From contig NZ_FOKG01000014.1 in NCBI RefSeq assembly GCF_900111885.1, positions 124,001-188,000 of the forward strand: a stretch of 64,000 bases of DNA, written 5' to 3'. The stretch comes from Amycolatopsis marina (GTDB taxonomy: Bacteria; Actinomycetota; Actinomycetes; Mycobacteriales; Pseudonocardiaceae). The notes below the pieces were generated by a model. That model was not told the origin of the DNA, did no database searches, and saw nothing but the letters and a program-made list of their open reading frames with translations. Positions within the stretch are counted from its first letter, which is position 1; each line of letters starts with the position of its first letter. The translations under genes were made by a program, and so were the position numbers. Positions 1 through 7,607 of this stretch are shown here, in pieces.

Positions 1-1
1 C

Positions 2-322
2 GACCACCTCAGCACGCTGTTCCTGCTGACCGACCGATTCCTGCTGACCCAGATCGGCAACCGGAGTCTCGCGCCCTTGGCCGGTCTCACCGCGAAGCGG
101 CGAGCACGACTGGGTGAGACTCTGCTCGCCTGGCTCCAGTCCCGAAGCAGCGCGCCCGAACTGGCCGACCAGCTCGGCGTGCATCCACAGACAGTCCGGT
201 ATCGCATGCGCCAACTGGAGGGGCTCTTCGGCGACCGGCTCGACGACCCGAACGAACGACTCAACCTGGAAGTCACCCTGCGGGCGGAGCAACTCGCCGC
301 GATCGGCGCGGTGTTCGACTGA
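2..322 (+). CDS. PucR/CdaR-type transcriptional regulator, C-terminal part only
   Basis: This is the 3' end of a gene whose start lies before the window. About 106 residues are visible. They hold the C-terminal helix-turn-helix typical of PucR/CdaR regulators (HTH_30), with the sequence ELADQLGVHPQTVRYRMRQL, where paired helices are followed by the family's RYRM.QLE signature, and a tail that runs LRAEQLAAI. The family binds DNA through this C-terminal domain, while the sensor (often a PucR or GGDEF-like domain) lies upstream and is not seen here, so the inducer cannot be guessed. The gene is convergent with the XRE-cupin gene, 26 bases away. The domain call is firm; the target genes are unknown. 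Confidence 0.85.
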   Translation, partial: DHLSTLFLLTDRFLLTQIGNRSLAPLAGLTAKRRARLGETLLAWLQSRSSAPELADQLGVHPQTVRYRMRQLEGLFGDRLDDPNERLNLEVTLRAEQLAAIGAVFD

Positions 323-348
323 CGGCGGGGCCGCCCCTCGATGCCACC

Positions 349-942
349 TCAGGTGCAGGCAGGCACGTGTGCTCGTTCGCCCTGCGGTCCGAACAGGACG
401 AGTGTTTCGACGGCGTGGGTGTCGGCTGATCCGAGCCAGTGCGGCAGCTCGGTGTCGAACTCGGCGGCCTCTCCAGGGGAAAGGATCAGGTCACGGTCGC
501 CGACGACCAGTCGGAGTCGCCCATTGAGGACATACACCCATTCGTAGCCGCCGTGCGTCTGCGGTGTTGGTTCCGCCGGAGCCGGGCGGCTCGGGATGAG
601 CATCTTGAATGCCTGTACTCCGCCCGCGCGACGGGTGAGTGGGATGAACGTCATGCCGTGCCGGTGGATCGGTTGCAGGTGGACCCGTGGGTCGCCCGTC
701 CGAGGGGCGCCGACGAGGTCGTCGAGGGGTACCCCGTACACGCGGGCCAGCGGCAGCAGCAGCTCCAGTGTGGGCCGCCGTCCACCGCTTTCCAGCCGGG
801 ACAAGGTGCTCTCCGACGTCCGGGTCGCGGCCGACAGGTCGGCCAGGGTCAATCCGCGTTGTTTGCGCAGGGCGCGCAACCGGGGACCGACCGCCTCCAG
901 CACCAGGTCCATCTCGTCCGCCACAACCCCCGATCTTGCCAT
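349..942 (-). CDS. XRE-family regulator with C-terminal cupin domain
   Basis: The 197-residue protein has an N-terminal Xre helix-turn-helix (about residues 18-75, with LRALRKQRGLTLADLSAAT and STLSRLE) followed by a single cupin barrel (about 110-185, with GYEWVYVLNGRLRLVVGD and ELPHWLG). HTH-cupin proteins of this size are repressors or activators whose cupin senses a small metabolite. The ATG at 942 was chosen because it gives the usual length and keeps the whole HTH; a second in-frame ATG is at 912. The longer open frame upstream overlaps the opposite methyltransferase gene and is not coding. It is divergent from that methyltransferase, 72 bases apart, so the pair may share control (inference). 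Confidence 0.88.
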   Translation of the reverse strand: MARSGVVADEMDLVLEAVGPRLRALRKQRGLTLADLSAATRTSESTLSRLESGGRRPTLELLLPLARVYGVPLDDLVGAPRTGDPRVHLQPIHRHGMTFIPLTRRAGGVQAFKMLIPSRPAPAEPTPQTHGGYEWVYVLNGRLRLVVGDRDLILSPGEAAEFDTELPHWLGSADTHAVETLVLFGPQGERAHVPACT

Positions 943-1014
943 ATCGGCAACTTCTCGTGCGGTTCGCGGGGATTCGGCGCGAGAGTGGATCTCAGCCGAG
1001 CTGGTGAGGAGATG

Positions 1015-1662
1015 ATGAACATCCAAGATCGAGCCGCCCGCTTCTGGGACGAGCACTACAGCCGACGTGCCTGCGAGTCGCTGGTCGCGAAGGTGAACCC
1101 GAGACTGGCCGAGATCGCCGGCCCCCTGCCCCCTGGCACCGCACTCGACCTCGGTTGCGGAACGGGAGGAGACGCCCTCTGGCTGGCGGACCGGGGCTGG
1201 GAGGTGACCGCGGTCGACATCGCCGCGTCCGCCGTGCACTCCCTGCGGCAGCAGGCCAGCAGTACCGGCAAGTCCGTCACCGCGCTCCGCGCCGATCTCG
1301 CCGAGGTCTTCCCCTCGGGCACCTTCGACCTGGTGTCCGCGCAGTACTTCCACACGCCGTTCGCCCTGGACCGCGCCGATGTGCTGCGGACGGCCGCGAA
1401 GTCGGTGAAGCCGGACGGCAGGCTGGCCGTCGTGGACCACGGTTCCACCGCGCCGTGGTCCTGGAACCAGGATCCCGGCCTCCGGTATCCCACACCACGC
1501 GAAGTGGCCACCGAACTGGCCCTCGACCCCGAGGAATGGTCCATCGAACGTGCGGACACCCCGCGTCGGGTGGCCACCGGCCCGGCGGGTCGCACCGCGA
1601 CCGTCGTCGACCACGTACTGGTCATCCGGCGAGTGGGAATGGCTCCGGAGGCAGGGCGATGA
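1015..1662 (+). CDS. class I SAM-dependent methyltransferase
   Basis: The 215-residue protein carries the class I methyltransferase core: motif I ALDLGCGTGGDALWLA near residues 42-57, the acidic motif II EVTAVDIAASAV just after it, and motif post-II in LVSAQYFHTPF. The opening FWDEHYSRR resembles the short actinobacterial methyltransferases that act on small molecules or detoxify thiols or metals, but no substrate can be read from the sequence. Two adjacent ATGs (1012 and 1015) follow a GAGGAG; the second is better spaced. The stop overlaps the next start as ATGA, so it is translationally coupled to the DinB-like gene. Confidence 0.85.
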   Translation: MNIQDRAARFWDEHYSRRACESLVAKVNPRLAEIAGPLPPGTALDLGCGTGGDALWLADRGWEVTAVDIAASAVHSLRQQASSTGKSVTALRADLAEVFPSGTFDLVSAQYFHTPFALDRADVLRTAAKSVKPDGRLAVVDHGSTAPWSWNQDPGLRYPTPREVATELALDPEEWSIERADTPRRVATGPAGRTATVVDHVLVIRRVGMAPEAGR

Positions 1663-2150
1663 GCGCGAGGCGGGCACGCGACGCAGGACCTCCGTCGACG
1701 GGCCCCGGTGAGCGGGACGTGCTGGTCGGCTTCCTCGACTACCTGCGCGCCTCCGTCGCGGGAAAGGCCGAGGGCGTGCCGGGAAACCAGGCCCGTGCTC
1801 CCGTTGTGCCATCGGGCACGAATCTGCTCGGGCTGGTCAGGCATCTCACGTACGTCGAACGGCACTGGCTGCTCGGCCACGAGGTGGCCGACTGGAAAGC
1901 CACGTTCCACGTCGCCCCGGACGACGCGGCCGAGACGATTCTCGCCGCCTACCGGGAGACCAACGCCGAAGCGAACGAGGAGATCGCGTCCTGGGACAGC
2001 CTCACCGAAGCAGGCCCCCGCCCCGTCAAGCACCGTCGCGCGGCGCCGTCCAGACGTTGGACACTAGCCCATCTGATCGAGGAAACCGCCCGGCACGCGG
2101 GACACGCCGATATCCTGCGCGAACTCATCGACGGGTCCACCGGACGCTGA
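1659..2150 (+). CDS. DinB-like (DUF664) four-helix protein
   Basis: The 163-residue protein matches the actinobacterial DUF664/DinB superfamily: an early LVGFLDYLRASVAGKAEGV helix, a middle GLVRHLTYVERHWL segment with the metal-site histidine, and a late LAHLIEETARHAGHADILRELIDG with the paired HxxxH histidines. Such proteins bind a metal with three histidines, and some are mycothiol-dependent transferases. It overlaps the methyltransferase gene by ATGA and is the last gene of that two-gene unit. The substrate is unknown. Confidence 0.85.
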   Translation: MSARRARDAGPPSTGPGERDVLVGFLDYLRASVAGKAEGVPGNQARAPVVPSGTNLLGLVRHLTYVERHWLLGHEVADWKATFHVAPDDAAETILAAYRETNAEANEEIASWDSLTEAGPRPVKHRRAAPSRRWTLAHLIEETARHAGHADILRELIDGSTGR

Positions 2151-2159
2151 CCCTGGCCG

Positions 2160-2299
2160 TCACTTTCCTGCATGCGAGGGGCCCGTCTCTTGCTCGCCGT
2201 CGTGCAGGAGCAGATCGACGAACGTCTCCATCGCCTCGTTCGCGGCAGCCGTCTCGCCGGTGATCAGGACGTCGTGGAGCAATCCGCGCGCGACCCGAC
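2160..2299 (-). pseudogene. possible remnant of a TetR-family C terminus
   Basis: On the minus strand, about 45 codons ending at the stop at 2160 read RRVARGLLHDVLITG, then ETAAANEAMETFVDLLLHDG, a pattern like the last helices of TetR regulators (repeated small residues and a final LLLxG). There is no start or DNA-binding domain: upstream in this frame is only antisense to the membrane protein at 2303-2791. I read it as a leftover tail of a regulator that lost its front half. The call rests on pattern alone and could be chance. Confidence 0.3.
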
Positions 2300-2302
2300 G
2301 GA

Positions 2303-2791
2303 TCACGCGCCGGTGTGTGCGCCGGGGCGCACGATCATGAGAACGACAACGGCCGCCCACAGCAGGTTGTAGAAGCCGGCGTACATGGAGAGGGTGCGTA
2401 GCCCCCTCTCGGTGGCGGATCGCATGAGCGCATCGCGTTGCCGCGGGTAGATCTGCAGCGCCAGCAGGAGACCCGCGGCAGCGGTGAGCACCATGGAGAC
2501 GATGATCCAGATCTCGCCCATGCGGCCCTGCAGGGAGGCCAGCACCATACCCACGACGGGGACGATGATGGCGACAACGCTGTAGCCGCGGGTGATGCGG
2601 TGCAGCGCGAGGGCCACGGCCAAGCTGCGCTCCCCGGAGGTCGTCTGCGAGGCGCCGGGTTGCGCCGGTTCCGTGGCCGGAACGGGAGCGGCGACCGGCG
2701 CGTAGCGAGGAAACAGGCTTGCCGCGACGGCCGATCCCCCGACGAAAACGATGGCGGCCAGCACGTGTACCGACAACAACACATCTTCCAT
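2303..2791 (-). CDS. small integral membrane protein, four predicted helices
   Basis: The 162-residue protein has hydrophobic helices at about residues 5-25, 72-90, 93-113 and 133-152, with a Pro/Ala-rich loop between the first two. The opening LLSVHVLAAIVFVGGSAVAAS, with a membrane histidine, resembles DUF2269/CopD-like membrane proteins, in which histidines may hold haem or metal. No enzymatic motif is visible. It follows a MarR-type gene on the same strand, and the spacer between them carries two CTTCAGG dyads, so it is the likely target of that regulator. Function unknown. Confidence 0.72.
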   Translation of the reverse strand: MEDVLLSVHVLAAIVFVGGSAVAASLFPRYAPVAAPVPATEPAQPGASQTTSGERSLAVALALHRITRGYSVVAIIVPVVGMVLASLQGRMGEIWIIVSMVLTAAAGLLLALQIYPRQRDALMRSATERGLRTLSMYAGFYNLLWAAVVVLMIVRPGAHTGA

Positions 2792-2813
2792 GGCTTCTCC
2801 GCTCCCAAGACAC

Positions 2814-2859
2814 CTTCAGGTTGCCTGAAGCCTAGCGCAATGCTTCAGGCGGATTGAAG
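2814..2859. promoter_or_regulatory. two tandem dyads, probable MarR operators
   Basis: CTTCAGG-TTG-CCTGAAG (2814-2830) is a perfect 7-base inverted repeat, and CTTCAGG-CGG-ATTGAAG (2843-2859) is a weaker copy. Their centres are 29 bases apart. They lie 23-68 bases ahead of the membrane gene start (2791) and just after the MarR gene. Dyads of this size suit a MarR dimer; the pairing with the adjacent regulator is inferred from position. Confidence 0.6.
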
Positions 2860-2901
2860 GTGCTCCGGTGTCGGGAAGACCGGCAACCGCGCCGACGGGG
2901 G

Positions 2902-3351
2902 TCAGTTCGCCGCGGATTCGCCTTCGAACGCAGCACGGACCGCGGCACCCACCTGCCGCTGGATCGGGTCGGCATCCGGGCCGAACATCCGGTCGTCGAC
3001 CTGCGCCACGGCGGCCCTTGCCGCATCCAGCAGCTGGGCGCCCTCAGGGGTCACCGCGATGGTGGATGCGGAGCCGGGGCGGGCGGTGTTGTCGCGGACG
3101 AGTCCTGCGGCCGCGAGTGCTTTCACCGCCGCGTGCACACTTTGCACGGTGGTGCCGGACATCCGGGCGAGTTCGCTGAACGACACCCCGGGCAAGCCGG
3201 AGATATGGCCGAGCAGCCCGAGTTTGCTGACCGTGAGATCGAGCGGCGCGAGAGTGGTGTTGAGCTCGCTCTCGATCCGGCGCGCCAATGTCAGGACGAC
3301 AATGGAGGTGCTGGTCACCGGGGGAGTGGAGCTGTCCTTCTCGTCGGTCAT
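2902..3351 (-). CDS. MarR-family winged-helix regulator
   Basis: The 149-residue protein has the MarR layout: a dimerisation helix (TLARRIESELNTTLAPLDLT), then LSKLGLLGHISG-like winged-helix text (LGLLGHISGLPGVSFSELAR, then MSGTTVQSVHAAVKALAAAGLV), a short wing (DNTARPGSASTIAVT) and a C-terminal helix. The ATG at 3351 gives the standard length; the frame stays open upstream but without the family pattern. It is divergent from the BASS transporter and lies just upstream of the membrane gene at 2303-2791, its likely target given the dyads in the spacer. Confidence 0.85.
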   Translation of the reverse strand: MTDEKDSSTPPVTSTSIVVLTLARRIESELNTTLAPLDLTVSKLGLLGHISGLPGVSFSELARMSGTTVQSVHAAVKALAAAGLVRDNTARPGSASTIAVTPEGAQLLDAARAAVAQVDDRMFGPDADPIQRQVGAAVRAAFEGESAAN

Positions 3352-3557
3352 CCGTTCAGTGTCTCCTACCGTGCTCCGTGTCGTGCCGATCGCCGATCCG
3401 CGGTGAACGAGGTGATCGCGGAGTTGTCGCCGAGCAGCACGGTTTGCTGTCGTTGTGCGGCCTTCCGGTGACAAACCCCCCGCCGTGCACGAGGATCTTC
3501 GTTGGCGGGGGATTTCGGCCGGGTCCGGCTGGGCCGGCGTGCGCGAAGGAGTTCACT

Positions 3558-4460
3558 GTGGAGCAGAACCCGCTCGTCGAGGTCGGCCTGCCGGTCGCGC
3601 TGTTCCTCATCATGATCGGCATTGGCCTGACGCTCACGTCGAAGGACTTCGCCAGGGAGGCCAGGGACCCGCGTGGGGTCATCGTCGGGACGCTCGGGCA
3701 GATCGTGCTGATGCCCGCTCTGGCGTTCCTGATCGCCTACCTGTTGTCCTTGCCTGCCGCGATCGCCGTCGGTCTCGTGATCATCGCCGCGTGCCCTGGC
3801 GGTACGACGTCAAACCTCATCGCGTACCTGGCCAGGGGCAACGTCGCGCTGTCGATCGTGCTGACGGTGCTGGCCAGCCTGATCACCATTGTGACCCTGC
3901 CGATCGCGGCGAATCTCGCGCTGCGGTGGCAGCCCGCGGCCTCGGACGTCGCGATCGAGGTGCCTGTTCTGCGAACCATCGCCCTGCTGGTCGTCATCGT
4001 GCTGGTCCCGGTCGCGATAGGCATGGCGCTTCGCGCCAGGTGGCCCGAGCGTGCCGCCGCGCTCGAGCGGGCGGTGTCACTCTTCGGCGGGGTGGTCCTG
4101 GCGGTCCTCATCGTGGCGATCGCGATCTCGCTGGGTGCCGACATCTGGACCTATCTCCGGCAGGCGGGCATCGCCGCCTTGCTGCTCAACCTCGGTGGGC
4201 TGGCCGTCGGCTACGGCATCATGCGACTCGCCCGTCTTTCCTTCGAGAGTCGACTCGCGGGCGCGATCGAGCTGGGCATCAAGAACGCCACACTCGGCAT
4301 TCTCATTGCCGTCAACGTGATCGGATCCGAGGCCCTGGCGGTGCCCGCGGCCGTCTACGGCGTGCTGATGTACGTCTCCGCGGTCGGCGTCGTGGCCTAC
4401 GGCCGCCGCAGGGGCCGGCAGGCCTCCGCGGTCGGCGACACGGTTCCCAAGCCGTTGTAG
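3558..4460 (+). CDS. bile acid:sodium symporter (BASS) family transporter
   Basis: The 300-residue protein has about nine or ten membrane helices and the BASS signatures: an early LFLIMIGIGLTLTSKDF, the AACPGGTTSNLIAYLARGNVALSI region of the sodium and substrate site (about residues 76-100), and a late IELGIKNATLGILIAVNVIG crossover. BASS carriers import organic anions with sodium; the substrate is not predictable. The start is a GTG preceded by GAAGGAG at the right distance, which gives the usual length. It is monocistronic, divergent from the MarR gene. Confidence 0.88.
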   Translation: MEQNPLVEVGLPVALFLIMIGIGLTLTSKDFAREARDPRGVIVGTLGQIVLMPALAFLIAYLLSLPAAIAVGLVIIAACPGGTTSNLIAYLARGNVALSIVLTVLASLITIVTLPIAANLALRWQPAASDVAIEVPVLRTIALLVVIVLVPVAIGMALRARWPERAAALERAVSLFGGVVLAVLIVAIAISLGADIWTYLRQAGIAALLLNLGGLAVGYGIMRLARLSFESRLAGAIELGIKNATLGILIAVNVIGSEALAVPAAVYGVLMYVSAVGVVAYGRRRGRQASAVGDTVPKPL

Positions 4461-4501
4461 GTGCCGCGTCCCTCGGGGGACGCCTGGGTCAAGTGGACCA
4501 A

Positions 4502-4529
4502 TACACCTTGTGTATACTCTCAAGGTATA
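4502..4529. promoter_or_regulatory. imperfect inverted repeat ahead of the glycosyltransferase gene
   Basis: TACACCTTG (4502-4510) and CAAGGTATA (4521-4529) pair with one mismatch around a 10-base spacer that includes GTATAC. The element is AT-rich against the local background and lies about 230 bases before the start at 4759. It could be an operator for a dimeric regulator or overlap a promoter. The rest of the 298-base gap (4461-4758) shows nothing else that I can name. Confidence 0.4.
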
Positions 4530-4758
4530 GTGATCATGAGAGGCGTCATCCGGGAAGGGGATCGCTGAAAGTCGGGGACAGGAGCCGGTGCGTGGCGGAG
4601 TTCGCCGTGCGCTCGGTGTGAAACAGCGCCGCAAATTCTGCCGGCGCTTGTTCCAGCATTTCATGGCCGACAACGTTGTCGATGTTCTCCGTCCTGCTCT
4701 TTCCTTTTCGTGCGCCTTTGGTGTGCCATTTTCAGCCAGGGTTTCGGAGTTCATATCT

Positions 4759-6309
4759 ATGTCGTACGAGTTACGGTTGGCGCAGGCGAGATCCGGCCGA
4801 GCCGCGACATGTCTCAGGTGGACAGGGTTTGCCGGCCTGTTGCTCCTCGTGGTGATGGTATTTGTTGCCGCCGGAACCGCTGGCAGGGCGAACTCCGGAA
4901 CAGTATTCGACTGGCTTGGCGGTCTGCCTTTCGTCACGCTCACTGTCGCAGTGGCGGGTATGGGATTGTTCATCCTGGCGTGGTTGTTTCTCGGCCGGTT
5001 GACCTGGCCGGACGGTCGGCACACGGTCACCGGTAGATGGTTGCGGCGGACGCTGGCGCTGTGGAGCGCACCGTTGATGTTCGTGCCGCCCCTGTTCAGC
5101 GGGGACGTGCACAGCTACCTGGCCCAGGGAGCGATCGCCGCGCGCGGTGGTGACCCATATGCGGTGGGACCGGCCACCGGCCTCGGGGTCGACGCGGAGC
5201 TGACCCGCAATGTCAGCTCCTACTGGGTGGACACACCGTCGCCCTATGGCCCGCTGTTCTCGGCTGTCGAACGCACGATCGCCCAGATTTCCGCCGAGAA
5301 CGTATTCACCGGGATCGCGCTGCACCGGGTACTCGAGGTCGCCGGCCTGGTCGCGATCGTGTGGGCCGTACCGCGGCTCGCTCGGAGAGCGGGAGTGCCT
5401 GCCGCACCCGCCCTGTGGCTCGGCGTGCTGAACCCCCTGGTGCTGTGGCATCTGGTTGCCGGAATCCACAACGATTCGCTGATGCTCGGGCTGATGCTGG
5501 TCGGCGTGGAGCTGGCGCTGGCCGCTTTGAGCGGTGCCCGCATTGCCTGGTTGCCACTGTGCTCGGGCGTGGGCGTCATCGCGCTCGCCGCCAACGTCAA
5601 GCTCGTCGCGGTCATCGCGCTGGCGACAGTCGGCGCCGAACTGGCCCGCCGGTGGGGTGCGGGCCTCAAACATCTGCTCGTCTCCGCGGCGGCCATGACC
5701 GCCGCTCTGGCCCTGGTCACCATTGTCGTTTCGGCAGGCGCAGGGCTGGGATTCGGCTGGGTGCGCACTGTCAGTACCTCGACCCAGGTCAACAGTTGGC
5801 TCGCGCCGACCAACTGGGCGGGCTTCCTGGTGGGTGGTATCGGGTCGTGGTTCGATGTGGACATAACGCAGTCGGCCATCAGCGTCGGCAGACTGGTGGG
5901 CGCGGTTCTTGCCGTAGTTGCGATCGCGGTGCTGATCTGGCGGCAGCTCCGCGGCAGGACGGGGGCCCTGCAGACGCTGGCGTTGGTGTCACTGGCGATC
6001 ATCGTGTTCGGCCCCGTGGTCCAGCCCTGGTACGTCCTGTGGGCTTCGGTGCCGTTTGCCGTCTGCCTCGGCCGCGGAAGGGCACGAGGGATGGTCACCG
6101 GTGCGACCGCGGTCCTGGCCCTTGCGCTGCCGCCGATGGGTGGCGACTTCGGCGGCCGCATCGGTGACCTCGTACTCGCATACGTCGTCGCGTCCGTTGT
6201 CGTGGCTGGCGCGGCGTACGTGCTCCAGCGGCGGTTGTTCCCGGCTCGGACCGTCTTGGCAACCGAAGCCGAACCGAAGAGCGCCAGGGAACTGACGCCC
6301 TCGGTCTGA
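4759..6309 (+). CDS. polyprenol-phosphomannose-dependent alpha-1,6-mannosyltransferase-like (MptA/MptB, GT87-like)
   Basis: The 516-residue multipass membrane protein has about a dozen hydrophobic helices. Its first large loop carries the acidic region FSGDVHSYLAQGAIAARGGD then PYAVGP, and later TPSPYGPLFSAVE; this matches the MptA/MptB glycosyltransferase-C group, in which the loop Asp is catalytic. The family adds alpha-1,6-linked mannose from polyprenyl phosphomannose to lipomannan-type cores at the outer membrane face. I chose ATG 4759 because the residues from an earlier ATG (4663) look non-coding. It is convergent with the Ntn-hydrolase gene, with only one base between the stops. Confidence 0.8.
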   Translation: MSYELRLAQARSGRAATCLRWTGFAGLLLLVVMVFVAAGTAGRANSGTVFDWLGGLPFVTLTVAVAGMGLFILAWLFLGRLTWPDGRHTVTGRWLRRTLALWSAPLMFVPPLFSGDVHSYLAQGAIAARGGDPYAVGPATGLGVDAELTRNVSSYWVDTPSPYGPLFSAVERTIAQISAENVFTGIALHRVLEVAGLVAIVWAVPRLARRAGVPAAPALWLGVLNPLVLWHLVAGIHNDSLMLGLMLVGVELALAALSGARIAWLPLCSGVGVIALAANVKLVAVIALATVGAELARRWGAGLKHLLVSAAAMTAALALVTIVVSAGAGLGFGWVRTVSTSTQVNSWLAPTNWAGFLVGGIGSWFDVDITQSAISVGRLVGAVLAVVAIAVLIWRQLRGRTGALQTLALVSLAIIVFGPVVQPWYVLWASVPFAVCLGRGRARGMVTGATAVLALALPPMGGDFGGRIGDLVLAYVVASVVVAGAAYVLQRRLFPARTVLATEAEPKSARELTPSV

Positions 6310-6310
6310 G

Positions 6311-7468
6311 CTACCGGGTGATGGCCGGGCCGAAGGTGAGCTCCTCGCTGTGGCGGGCCTCGCCATCTGGCAGCTCGCCGAGGTAGAACCGAGTCGACAT
6401 GGTGCGTTCGGTCAGGTCGAATACCGAGCGCCACAGCGTCCGCATCGGATACAGCATCGAGTTGGCCGCGGTGAAGCCGATCTCGTCCAAGGTAGAGCGC
6501 AGTGCCGAGCCCGTCGTCGCGGGTTCGGTGGCCCGCTTCCGCAGCATGCGGTAGCGCTCGTAGGTCCGCAGCGTCTCCTCGGTGTCCTCGGGCAGTGCCG
6601 CCGGGTCGGGATGGCGGTGCAGCAGGTGGTTGGTGACGCAGAGGGCGCCACTGTCGGACTCGACGATGTGCTCGTCGCCGCCGGGCCCGTGTTCCCAGAC
6701 GAACGAGTTGCCTTCCGCGTCGGCGATCAGGTAGTGCAACGGCGTCCCGAGGTCGTACTGTTTCGCGCCGAGCAGTGCACGCTTGGCTTCGTCCGCGGTG
6801 GCGCACGTCTCGAGGACGAACCGAGGTAGCTGTGTGCTGGAAAGTCCGACCTGGGGTTCGTCGACGACAGGCGCGCCCGCTGTCCCGGAGTCGGCGATGA
6901 GCAGCGCCACCGCGAGCCCGTACTCGTTGATGCCCTCCATGCAACAGTCCAGTTCGTTCATGGTCAGCACCGTGGTGGCCGGGCCATCGTCGGGCACGGT
7001 GGTGACGACATAGGGCCGCCCGGCCATGGGCGGGCCGGTGTCCTCGACCGTTCGTCCCGAGAGCATGGCGAACAACGCGGACGCGCTGGTGGTGAAGAAG
7101 TCGTAGTTGCGACCGAGCAGGCCGTGCCCGTTCTCCGTGACCTGCGGCGGGTAGAACGTCGATGAGCACGCGGAACCTTCTGGCGTCCCGGTCAACCCAT
7201 CCAGGTAGGCACTTCTGATGTCGATTCCCAGCGTTTCGGCGGCTCCGAGCATTCTGGCGTGATGCTGCGGCCAGTTGCGTTCGAACCAGTCGAGCCTCGC
7301 CCCGGCCCGCAGCGGATCGGCGGGTTGTGGACGCCAGCCGTAGCCGGAGCGTGCTTCCTCGGCGAGAAAGCGGCCGATGTCGATCTGACTGCCGTGCGCA
7401 GTCAATTGACGGACGGTCATGAAGTCCGCCTCGCCACCGCCCGCGACGATGTCGTTGCTGGTGTTCAT
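6311..7468 (-). CDS. C45-type Ntn hydrolase (acyl-CoA:6-APA acyltransferase / choloylglycine hydrolase-like)
   Basis: The 385-residue protein matches the linear amide C-N hydrolase superfamily. Cys101 in GSACSSTF would be the N-terminal nucleophile after self-cleavage, and the following GLLGRNYDFF (Arg120, Asn121, Asp123) is the conserved substrate-site motif. Further matches are TMNELDCCMEGINEYGLAVAL and DAEGNSFVWEHGPGGDEHIV. Members cleave amide bonds in penicillins, bile salts, ceramides or acyl-homoserine lactones; the substrate is not known here. No signal peptide is seen. It is divergent from the GntR-TetR hybrid regulator, which probably controls it (inference from position). Confidence 0.82.
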   Translation of the reverse strand: MNTSNDIVAGGGEADFMTVRQLTAHGSQIDIGRFLAEEARSGYGWRPQPADPLRAGARLDWFERNWPQHHARMLGAAETLGIDIRSAYLDGLTGTPEGSACSSTFYPPQVTENGHGLLGRNYDFFTTSASALFAMLSGRTVEDTGPPMAGRPYVVTTVPDDGPATTVLTMNELDCCMEGINEYGLAVALLIADSGTAGAPVVDEPQVGLSSTQLPRFVLETCATADEAKRALLGAKQYDLGTPLHYLIADAEGNSFVWEHGPGGDEHIVESDSGALCVTNHLLHRHPDPAALPEDTEETLRTYERYRMLRKRATEPATTGSALRSTLDEIGFTAANSMLYPMRTLWRSVFDLTERTMSTRFYLGELPDGEARHSEELTFGPAITR

Positions 7469-7570
7469 TTGGCTTCTCCTTGAGTGATCGAATATGCGTA
7501 CAAAGTACCCATCTGCCGAGGAGGCGCGCGAGCTTTCGCCGAATAACCGGGGGTTATCCCTACCTGTGCC

Positions 7571-7600
7571 CTAGTGCACGCGTTTTGCGCTCTAGTACAC
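7571..7600. promoter_or_regulatory. direct repeat CTAGTRCAC, probable operator of the GntR-TetR hybrid
   Basis: CTAGTGCAC (7571-7579) and CTAGTACAC (7592-7600) recur with a 21-base period, two turns of the helix, within 40 bases of the regulator start (7608) and about 100 bases from the divergent hydrolase start (7468). The second copy overlaps a possible -10 element, so binding would block transcription of the regulator itself. The protein partner is inferred. Confidence 0.5.
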
Positions 7601-7607
7601 TTCGGAC

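Noticed and set aside
5244-7169. 641-codon minus-strand frame across the glycosyltransferase and hydrolase genes
   Set aside because: It runs antisense to one gene and out of frame in the other, with no domain of its own.
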